Assembly: GCA_964368875.1 (NCBI GenBank) | Contig: CAYJDG010000070.1 | Coordinates: forward strand, 1 to 7,030 | Origin: CAYJDG01 sp964368875 | GTDB lineage: Bacteria > Pseudomonadota > Alphaproteobacteria > Micavibrionales > Micavibrionaceae | Direction of reading: 5' to 3' | Length of the DNA: 7,030 nt | Notes under the pieces: model-generated | Seen by the model: the letters and a program-made list of their open reading frames with translations, nothing else | Told to the model about the DNA's origin: nothing | Database searches by the model: none | Program-made: the position numbers and the translations under genes | Part shown: positions 1 to 5,330 of the stretch, piece after piece | Position numbering within the stretch: position 1 is the first letter of the stretch | Layout of the letters: each line of letters starts with the position of its first letter

Positions 1-107
1 TGATCGGGCTGATTTCATTGATCGGCTGGATTCGTCACCGCGAAAATATCACCCGCCTGCTGAACGGAACCGAGCCAAAAATCGGTAAGAAGAAAGCGGC
101 GGTTTAA
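1..107 (+). CDS. plsY: Glycerol-3-phosphate acyltransferase PlsY, C-terminal end only
   Basis: This is the 3' end of a gene that begins upstream of the window. The frame starting at base 3 gives about 34 residues and ends at TAA 105-107. A hydrophobic stretch (IGLISLIGWI) is followed by RHRENITRLLNGTEPKIG, which resembles the conserved PlsY C-terminus, and then a short basic tail. PlsY is an inner-membrane enzyme that transfers an acyl group from acyl-phosphate to glycerol-3-phosphate, giving lysophosphatidic acid, the first committed step of phospholipid synthesis. The assignment rests on this short tail plus the following dprA, a common neighbour of plsY in alphaproteobacteria. The catalytic loops lie outside the window. 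The stop codon abuts the next start (TAAATG), so the two genes are probably cotranscribed. Confidence 0.85.
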   Translation, partial: IGLISLIGWIRHRENITRLLNGTEPKIGKKKAAV

Positions 108-1226
108 ATGAGCATGGGGGCAAAACTCAATCAGGATGAAATGATCGCGTGGCTGAGATTATCGCGCACCGAAACCGTCGGCCCGATCACCTTCCATCGC
201 CTCGCCAAAAAATATAAATCAGTCGGCGCAGCCCTCGAAGCCGTCAATCATTTCTCCAAAGACAAGCCCCTCAAAATCTATACGCGCACTCAAGCTGAGG
301 ACGAACTTGCTGCGATCACCAAACTCGGTGGCCGCCTGATCGCCGCGTGTGAAGGCGATTACCCGCTCTCCCTCGCCGCCATCGAAGACGCGCCGCCTGT
401 GCTCACCGTTCTTGGTGATGCGGCCCTCCTCAAAAAAGAAGCCATCGGGATCGTTGGTTCGCGCAACTGTTCACTCAATGGCCGCCGCTTTGCCCAAAAA
501 CTCGCCATGGATATCGGCGCAGCTGGGTATGTTGTTGCCTCCGGTTTTGCGCGCGGTATTGATACCGCCGCCCATGAAGGCTCATTGACCAAAGGCACTA
601 TCGCCGTTGTCGCAGGCGGTGCCGATGTCGTTTATCCGAAAGAAAATCAGAAACTCTATGATCAAATTCTGGCGCAGGGCGCAGTCGTCTCCGAATGCGC
701 TATCGGCACCCAGCCGATCGCCCAGCATTTCCCTAAGCGTAACCGCATTATCACTGGCCTCTCGCTCGGCGTTGTCGTCATCGAGGCCAATCTGAAGTCC
801 GGCTCGCTGATTTCAGCCCGCACCGCAGCAGAGCAAGGACGCGACGTGTTTGCGGTTCCCGGCTTCCCTGCGGACCCGCGCTCAGCTGGCACCAACGCCC
901 TGATCCGCGACGGGGCGACGCTCTGCCGGGGGATCGACGATGTGCTGGAACAGATAAATTCCTTTACTTCCAGTCGCTTCACAACCCCGCAAGTACCGCC
1001 CCAACCCCTAGACGGCGGGCTCTTTGAAGAGGCTGAACCGTTTGCGCCTGACAGTGAAAATGCCCGCTCTTTGATCCTGACCCAGCTCTCGCCTTCACCG
1101 GTCGGAGTTGACGAAATTGTCCGGGCGTGCCAATTGAGGAGCTCTGTCGTGCAGGGAACCTTGCTGGAACTTGAGATTTCAGGCCTCGTCCAGCGCCTGC
1201 CCGGCAACCGCGTTTGCCTATTATAA
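108..1226 (+). CDS. dprA: DNA-processing protein DprA (Smf)
   Basis: DprA binds incoming single-stranded DNA during natural transformation and loads RecA onto it; many non-competent bacteria also keep it. The 372 residues fit the full-length family. Residues about 10-65 form the N-terminal SAM/HhH-like region (AWLRLSRTETVGP). Residues about 80-285 are the Rossmann-like DNA-binding core, with GSRN at 117-120, SGFARGID at 145-152, FPKRNRI from 208, SGSL at 231-234 and EQGRDVFAVPG at 242-252. Residues about 316-372 form a C-terminal winged-helix domain (VGVDEIVRACQL...LELEISGLVQR). ATG 108 directly follows the plsY stop; ATG 114 is an equally possible start because neither has a clear Shine-Dalgarno sequence. 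ATG 141 would cut into the expected N-terminal region. The gene is complete, and topA follows after 23 bp. The family call is firm; a role in competence cannot be judged from this window. Confidence 0.96.
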   Translation: MSMGAKLNQDEMIAWLRLSRTETVGPITFHRLAKKYKSVGAALEAVNHFSKDKPLKIYTRTQAEDELAAITKLGGRLIAACEGDYPLSLAAIEDAPPVLTVLGDAALLKKEAIGIVGSRNCSLNGRRFAQKLAMDIGAAGYVVASGFARGIDTAAHEGSLTKGTIAVVAGGADVVYPKENQKLYDQILAQGAVVSECAIGTQPIAQHFPKRNRIITGLSLGVVVIEANLKSGSLISARTAAEQGRDVFAVPGFPADPRSAGTNALIRDGATLCRGIDDVLEQINSFTSSRFTTPQVPPQPLDGGLFEEAEPFAPDSENARSLILTQLSPSPVGVDEIVRACQLRSSVVQGTLLELEISGLVQRLPGNRVCLL

Positions 1227-1240
1227 ATGGCTTATAAAAC

Positions 1241-1245
1241 GGAAG
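1241..1245 (+). promoter_or_regulatory. Ribosome binding site of topA
   Basis: GGAAG lies 4 nt before ATG 1250, slightly closer than usual. An in-frame TAA at 1235-1237 excludes any upstream start, so this site and ATG 1250 define the N-terminus. Confidence 0.6.
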
Positions 1246-1249
1246 AAAC

Positions 1250-3838
1250 ATGACCGCATCGAACCTCGTTATCGTTGAATCGCCTGCCAAGGCCAAGACG
1301 ATCAACAAATATCTCGGCACCGACTATCATGTCCTTGCCTCGTTCGGTCATGTCCGCGATCTGGTCGCCAAGGATGGCGCGGTCGACACGGAAAACGATT
1401 TTGAAATGAAGTGGGAGCTCGGTGAGCGCGCCGATAAGAACGTCCGCGATATCTCCGCCGCCGCCAAAAAAGCCGACACCATCTATCTGTGTACCGACCC
1501 TGATCGTGAAGGAGAGGCCATTTCTTGGCACGTGCTGCAGATCCTCGAGGAAAAAGGTCTGCTCAAAGGCAAAACCGTGCACCGCGTTACCTTTAACGAA
1601 ATTACGAAGTCTGCGATCAAAGAAGCCTTCAGCCATCCGCGTAATCTCGATATGCCGCTGGTCGAAGCCTATCTCGCCCGCCGCGCCCTCGATTTTCTTG
1701 TCGGCTTTTCGCTCTCGCCGGTTCTGTGGCGTAAACTGCCCGGTTCCAAATCCGCAGGACGTGTTCAGTCGGTTGCGCTCCGTCTCATCTGTGAGCGCGA
1801 AACTGAGATCGAGGCGTTCAACGCTCAGGAATACTGGTCGATCCATACCAAACTGCAAACGCCAGACGGCGCGACCTTCCTCGCCCGCCTGACGACTATT
1901 GCCGGAAACAAGCTCGATAAACTCGACATCAATTCCAAAGAGCAGGCCGATGCCGCCGTCAAACGGATTGAAAACAAAGCTCTCTCCGTCCAGAAGGTCG
2001 AGAAGAAACAGGTACGCCGCAATCCGTACGCTCCGTTTATTACCTCGTCCTTACAGATGGAAGGCTCGCGCAAACTGCGCATGTCGGCCAGCCAGATCAT
2101 GCGCACCGCTCAGCAGCTTTATGAGGGCGTTGATATCGGCGGCGAAACCGTCGGTCTGATCACCTATATGCGTACCGACGGCATCACGCTCTCAAACGAT
2201 GCGATTGCGCAAGCCCGCGACGTCATCAAATCGGAATACGGCGCGAAATACCTGCCGAATGAGCCGCGTATCTATAAGAGCAAAGCCAAAAACGCGCAGG
2301 AAGCCCACGAAGCCATTCGCCCGACTGATCTCTCCCGTCTGCCGAAACAGGTCGCAAAATATCTCGATGAAAAACAGGCCGCCCTTTATGACCTGATCTG
2401 GAAACGCACCATGGCCTCCCAGATGGAAAATGCGATCCTTGATCAGGTCGCTGCTGATATTTCTGATGGCACTGATGATGTTGTGCTCCGCGCGACGGGC
2501 TCGACAGTCGCGTTTGACGGCTTCCTCGCTCTTTATAAAGAAGATCAGGACGATCCGGTTGAAGGCGAAGAAGAAAACGAAGATGATCGCCGCCTGCCCC
2601 CGCTCGAACAGGGCATGGCGACCAAACTGATGAACATTGATCCGCAGCAGCACTTTACCCAGCCGCCGCCGCGCTTCACCGAAGCTACTCTTGTTAAAAG
2701 CCTCGAAGAAAAAGGCATTGGCCGCCCCTCGACCTATGCCTCGATCATGCAAGTTCTCCAAGACCGCAACTACGTCATTCTCGATAAGCGTCGCTTTACG
2801 CCAGAAGACCGCGGCCGCCTCGTTACCTCATTCCTGACCAGCTATTTCGAGAAATACGTCGATTACGATTTCACTGCCTCGCTCGAAAACGAGCTTGATG
2901 CGATTTCGTCCGGCACGGTTGCCTGGAAAAATGCGCTACGCGATTTCTGGGTCGATTTCAAAGCGACCATAGATTCTACCAAGAACCTGACCATCACTGA
3001 AGTGCTCGATCATCTTGATGCCGAACTCGGGCCGCACTTCTTTCCAGTTACAAAAGAACATCCCGACCCACGCAAATGCCCGACCTGCGCCACCGGAAAA
3101 CTTTCCCTGAAACTCGGCAAGTTCGGCGCCTTCATCGGCTGTTCGAACTATCCTGAGTGCCGTCATACGCGCCCACTTGTCGTGCAAACTGCTGAAGCGG
3201 TTGATGCCGCGACCTCCGGCGTTGGCATCGACAACGGTCCGAAAATTCTGGGCACCGATCCCGGCACAGGCCGCACCGTTTCTCTCCGAAAAGGCCCTTA
3301 TGGACCTTATGTGCAGATCGATCCGCCACCGGAAGCTGAAACGCCGAAACCTGCTCCTGTCGCTGAAGCGCCAGTCGAGCTTGATGCCAAGGGCAAACCG
3401 AAAAAGGCCAAGAAGCCTAAAAAAGAACCCGGTGAAAAACCGAAACGTCAGGGCGTTCCGAAAAACCTACCGCTCGATCAGGTCGACTTGGCCGCCGCGC
3501 TCAAACTTCTGGAACTGCCGCGCTTTGTCGGCATGCACCCGGAATCCGGCGAGAAAATCGAAGCCGGGATTGGCCGCTTCGGTCCGTTCCTGAAACATCA
3601 GGGCAAATTCAAATCGATTCCGAAGGACGATGATGTCCTGACCATCGGCATGAACCGCGCCGTTGAACTTCTCGCCCAACCGACCAAACCGCGCTTTGGC
3701 AAGAAGCCGAAAACCGAGGGTGAAGAGGCCGCCGTGCCTAAGAAGAAAACCACGCCTAAAAAAGCTGCAAAGAAAAAGGCCGTAGCTAAGAAACCTGCAG
3801 CAAAAAAGCCCGCAGCGAAGAAGAAAGCTGCTAGTTAA
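1250..3838 (+). CDS. topA: DNA topoisomerase I (type IA)
   Basis: This enzyme relaxes negative supercoils by transiently cutting one strand through a 5'-phosphotyrosine link. The 862 residues match the bacterial family. The Toprim domain occupies about residues 4-130, with E10 in VIVESPAKAKTI and the metal-binding D83-x-D85-x-E87 motif. The type IA core spans about 140-590; its active site is Y306 in GLITYMRTDG, with R308 next to it. An acidic insert (EDQDDPVEGEEENEDD) lies near 430-446. One C4 zinc finger uses C610, C613, C631 and C637. Two C-terminal DNA-binding repeats follow, marked by GPYGPY (682-687) and GRFGPF (775-780), separated by a Lys/Pro-rich linker (about 693-735). The protein ends in a Lys/Ala-rich tail (about 815-862). 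An in-frame TAA at 1235 fixes the start. It is probably cotranscribed with dprA; no terminator hairpin is visible after it. Confidence 0.98.
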   Translation: MTASNLVIVESPAKAKTINKYLGTDYHVLASFGHVRDLVAKDGAVDTENDFEMKWELGERADKNVRDISAAAKKADTIYLCTDPDREGEAISWHVLQILEEKGLLKGKTVHRVTFNEITKSAIKEAFSHPRNLDMPLVEAYLARRALDFLVGFSLSPVLWRKLPGSKSAGRVQSVALRLICERETEIEAFNAQEYWSIHTKLQTPDGATFLARLTTIAGNKLDKLDINSKEQADAAVKRIENKALSVQKVEKKQVRRNPYAPFITSSLQMEGSRKLRMSASQIMRTAQQLYEGVDIGGETVGLITYMRTDGITLSNDAIAQARDVIKSEYGAKYLPNEPRIYKSKAKNAQEAHEAIRPTDLSRLPKQVAKYLDEKQAALYDLIWKRTMASQMENAILDQVAADISDGTDDVVLRATGSTVAFDGFLALYKEDQDDPVEGEEENEDDRRLPPLEQGMATKLMNIDPQQHFTQPPPRFTEATLVKSLEEKGIGRPSTYASIMQVLQDRNYVILDKRRFTPEDRGRLVTSFLTSYFEKYVDYDFTASLENELDAISSGTVAWKNALRDFWVDFKATIDSTKNLTITEVLDHLDAELGPHFFPVTKEHPDPRKCPTCATGKLSLKLGKFGAFIGCSNYPECRHTRPLVVQTAEAVDAATSGVGIDNGPKILGTDPGTGRTVSLRKGPYGPYVQIDPPPEAETPKPAPVAEAPVELDAKGKPKKAKKPKKEPGEKPKRQGVPKNLPLDQVDLAAALKLLELPRFVGMHPESGEKIEAGIGRFGPFLKHQGKFKSIPKDDDVLTIGMNRAVELLAQPTKPRFGKKPKTEGEEAAVPKKKTTPKKAAKKKAVAKKPAAKKPAAKKKAAS
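3695..3835 (+). other. Lys/Ala-rich low-complexity C-terminal tail of TopA
   Basis: The last 47 or so codons encode mostly Lys, Ala and Pro, with repeated KKPAAK units and AAKKK-type runs resembling the tails of histone H1-like bacterial proteins. At DNA level this is a degenerate AAG/GCx-rich stretch, not an exact tandem repeat. Such basic tails are known on other bacterial TopA proteins, where they bind DNA nonspecifically and can aid processivity; that role is inferred here. Confidence 0.7.
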
Positions 3839-3847
3839 GCTGGAAAA

Positions 3848-3876
3848 TTGCCATTCCGGGTGAGCTTTGCTATACC
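3848..3876 (+). promoter_or_regulatory. Putative sigma70-type promoter for a leaderless queH mRNA
   Basis: TTGCCA (3848-3853, 5 of 6 to TTGACA) and TATACC (3871-3876, 4 of 6 to TATAAT) are separated by 17 bp, the optimal spacing. The -10 element ends 6 nt before ATG 3883, so transcription would start at or within a base of the A of the start codon. No Shine-Dalgarno sequence lies in the usual place. It would give queH expression independent of topA. Confidence 0.55.
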
Positions 3877-3882
3877 GCTCCC

Positions 3883-4557
3883 ATGACCCGCGACGTAGCA
3901 GCTTCCCAAGGACGCATGTATCTGCCCATTCCGAATGGGCACGAGAAAGTATTGCTCCATTCCTGCTGTGCGCCGTGTTCAGGTGAAGTCATGGAAGCGA
4001 TGCTCGATGCCGGGCTTGAACTGACCATCTATTTCTACAACCCCAATATTCATCCGCGTGAGGAGTACGATCTGCGCAAGGAAGAGAATATCCGCTTCGC
4101 GCAGAAGATGGATATTCCGTTCATCGATGCCGATTACGATTCCTCCAACTGGTTCACCCGCGTGCGCGGCCTTGAATGGGAACCGGAAAAAGGCAAACGC
4201 TGCACCGAGTGTTTCGATATGCGCTTTGAGCGCACCGCGCTTTACGCACATGAGAACGGCTTTAAAGTCTTTACCAGCTGTCTTGGTATTTCGCGCTGGA
4301 AGAACCTGCAACAGATCAATGCCTGCGGTCATCGCGCCGCCGGACGCTATCCTGATCTTGAATACTGGGATTACAACTGGCGCAAGGGCGGTGGGTCAGA
4401 CCGCATGCTCGATATTTCCAAACGCGAGAATTTTTATCAGCAGGAATATTGCGGTTGTATCTATTCCTTGCGCGATACCAACAAGTACCGTATGAAACAG
4501 GGCCGTGAAAAAATCGAAATCGGTGTGCACTATTACGGGACTGAAACCGAAGTCTAG
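3883..4557 (+). CDS. queH: Epoxyqueuosine reductase QueH
   Basis: QueH performs the last step of queuosine synthesis, reducing epoxyqueuosine to queuosine at the wobble position of GUN tRNAs. It is the non-homologous replacement for cobalamin-dependent QueG. The 224 residues cover the whole family. Hallmarks are LLHSCCAPCSGEVMEA with C28, C29 and C32, FYNPNIHPREEYDLRK at about 51-66, RCTECFDMR with C107 and C110, and YCGC with C190 and C192. By analogy with characterised QueH, CC plus CxxC should hold a [4Fe-4S] cluster and the late CxC pair may be redox active. ATG 3883 gives the short N-terminal extension seen in proteobacterial members and sits exactly at a predicted transcription start. 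ATG 3916 is an alternative, with AAGGA only 3 nt upstream. The stop overlaps the convergent neighbour. Confidence 0.95.
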   Translation: MTRDVAASQGRMYLPIPNGHEKVLLHSCCAPCSGEVMEAMLDAGLELTIYFYNPNIHPREEYDLRKEENIRFAQKMDIPFIDADYDSSNWFTRVRGLEWEPEKGKRCTECFDMRFERTALYAHENGFKVFTSCLGISRWKNLQQINACGHRAAGRYPDLEYWDYNWRKGGGSDRMLDISKRENFYQQEYCGCIYSLRDTNKYRMKQGREKIEIGVHYYGTETEV

Positions 4558-4976
4558 TCAGAGTCCTCGTCCGCCGGGCCATAAATATCCAGACTAAGCA
4601 TAATGCCGCGTTGCCCAAGCGCCACCAGTGTTGCCGGACTAAGCTCAAGCCCTTCATTAACTTCGTCCATAAAAAGTCCGCAGAAAAGATCGATTTTATA
4701 ATCCTCGGCCAATTTTTTCCACACGGCCAGATCTGGATTCAACTGACTCAAAATTTTAGAAACTTGGGCGTCAACCGCTCCCGGCTCTGAATCATCTGTT
4801 TCGATCATCCACATCCCACTCTTGCGTGTCACCTGCTTGCCAGAGGGCGAGGTCATTACTTGTCCTTTGCTGTAAGAACCTGATGGCTCGCAGCCAAGTA
4901 GCTTGCTTACCTCTGCCGGCACAACCGCATCTCCCATGATCCGCAGGGTCACTACCGACTTCGCAATCATAGTCAT
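4554..4976 (-). CDS. DUF4279-like protein of unknown function
   Basis: This 140-residue soluble protein has no signal peptide or membrane segment. The pattern looks like the DUF4279 family: an N-terminal strand VVTLRIMGD, then VPAEVSKLLGCEPS (about 19-32), a KG at 37-38, SGMW at 53-56, DLFCGLF at 96-102, NEGLELSPATLVALGQRG at about 107-124 and a final LDIY strand at 129-132. I matched this from memory of the family; its biochemical function is unknown to me. DUF4279-type proteins are sometimes noted near immunity-protein clusters, but no toxin is visible here. The start is ATG 4976, with ATG 4970 also possible; GGAG (complement of 4987-4990) lies 10 nt upstream. The start overlaps the stop of the upstream small gene by ATGA, suggesting coupled translation. 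The end overlaps queH by 4 bp, tail to tail. Confidence 0.8.
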   Translation of the reverse strand: MTMIAKSVVTLRIMGDAVVPAEVSKLLGCEPSGSYSKGQVMTSPSGKQVTRKSGMWMIETDDSEPGAVDAQVSKILSQLNPDLAVWKKLAEDYKIDLFCGLFMDEVNEGLELSPATLVALGQRGIMLSLDIYGPADEDSD

Positions 4977-5254
4977 TTAAAAAATACTCCGGTTTCCGTT
5001 TCGAGAAAGGCAACCTCATTCGCGCTGAGCATGCCCTTGGTCTTGAGAACAATTTCCTGCTCGTCGTCATTGATCAGGACAATCGATTTATCGCTCGCCG
5101 AATGCACGACATCCTTGTTACGAATCACCGCGTCCCACGCGGTCGTCTGCAGTTTGCGGGCGCCGCGAACCAGCAAAGGTCGAAAGCCTGCTTCCAGCAG
5201 CCCGAGATAGGCACGCTGGGCTGAAACGGTAGAGGATTGCTTTTGTTCCGGCAT
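4973..5254 (-). CDS. Small protein of unknown function, 93 residues
   Basis: I do not recognise this protein. It has 93 residues, no signal peptide, no membrane segment and no cysteine. Residues about 10-35 look helical (SAQRAYLGLLEAGFRPLLVR), followed by a mixed region and two hydrophobic strand-like segments (KSIVLIN and QEIVLK); it ends in a helix-like NEVAFLETETG and FFK. It is supported as a real gene by a good ribosome binding site (AAGGAAAG), a plausible promoter in the divergent gap, and a 4-bp ATGA overlap with the DUF4279-like gene downstream, which implies joint expression. ATG 5254 is the only start with this signal. It may work with the DUF4279-like protein, but that is inference from arrangement alone. 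Confidence 0.75.
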   Translation of the reverse strand: MPEQKQSSTVSAQRAYLGLLEAGFRPLLVRGARKLQTTAWDAVIRNKDVVHSASDKSIVLINDDEQEIVLKTKGMLSANEVAFLETETGVFFK

Positions 5255-5260
5255 GCGCTA

Positions 5261-5268
5261 CTTTCCTT
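5261..5268 (-). promoter_or_regulatory. Ribosome binding site of the 93-residue gene
   Basis: On the minus strand AAGGAAAG contains AGGA 9 nt before ATG 5254. This is the best Shine-Dalgarno match in the window and supports the small gene as real and its start as correct. It contrasts with queH and rnr, which have none. Confidence 0.65.
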
Positions 5269-5281
5269 TTTACCCCCCAAT

Positions 5282-5304
5282 TTTATCATACCCCCATAGA
5301 TAAA
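5282..5304. repeat. Short inverted repeat TTTATC-N11-GATAAA
   Basis: TTTATC at 5282-5287 and GATAAA at 5299-5304 are perfect inverted arms around an 11-bp C-rich spacer. A second GATAA at 5308-5312 makes a direct repeat with the right arm. The arms overlap the reverse -10 and reach the forward -35 region, a position suited to a regulator binding site. At 6 bp per arm in AT-rich DNA it may be fortuitous. Confidence 0.3.
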
Positions 5305-5312
5305 CCTGATAA
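5285..5312 (-). promoter_or_regulatory. Putative promoter of the reverse-strand pair
   Basis: On the minus strand TATGAT (complement of 5285-5290, 5 of 6 to consensus) lies 16 bp downstream of TTATCA (complement of 5307-5312, 4 of 6). Transcription would begin near 5278 and leave a leader of about 25 nt carrying the ribosome binding site. The hexamers are moderate matches in an AT-rich gap, so chance is possible. Confidence 0.4.
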
Positions 5313-5324
5313 TTAAAGTATACT
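5297..5324 (+). promoter_or_regulatory. Putative promoter for a leaderless rnr mRNA
   Basis: TATACT (5319-5324, 5 of 6 to TATAAT) ends exactly 6 nt before ATG 5331, the same geometry as at queH. The best upstream element is TAGATA (5297-5302, 4 of 6 to TTGACA) at 16 bp spacing, which is weak. No Shine-Dalgarno sequence precedes the ATG, so the mRNA probably starts at the AUG. The -10 lies in the palindrome AGTATACT (5317-5324), so it could in principle be read in either direction. Confidence 0.5.
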
Positions 5325-5330
5325 AATCAC

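Noticed and set aside
662..1207. Long minus-strand open frame of 181 codons opposite dprA
   Set aside because: It lies wholly antisense to a complete dprA with all family motifs, and its translation is Ser/Pro/Arg-rich with no recognisable domain, as expected of a shadow frame.
1221..1238. AT-rich TTATAA-N5-TTATAA between dprA and topA, possible topA promoter
   Set aside because: TATAAA-like hexamers are present at 1222 and 1233, but no acceptable -35 lies 16-18 bp upstream of either, and the 23-bp gap fits cotranscription with dprA better.
1232..1858. Minus-strand open frame of 208 codons opposite the 5' part of topA
   Set aside because: It is antisense to the conserved Toprim domain. Long antisense frames are common opposite GC-rich genes, and no ribosome binding site or family match is seen.
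2192..2761. Minus-strand open frame of 189 codons opposite the topA core
   Set aside because: It overlaps the catalytic core of topA completely, and its Phe/Arg-rich translation looks like reverse-frame noise.
3755..3835. Possible tandem DNA repeat at the end of topA
   Set aside because: The periodicity follows Lys/Ala codons and is not exact at DNA level, so it is protein low complexity and not a microsatellite or mobile repeat.
3839..3882. Possible terminator after topA
   Set aside because: No stem with a following T-run is visible; the gap is better explained by the queH promoter.
4554..5254. Toxin-antitoxin pair
   Set aside because: The size and overlap are suggestive, but neither protein shows a toxin fold, a DNA-binding antitoxin domain or a known family signature, so the label is not supported.
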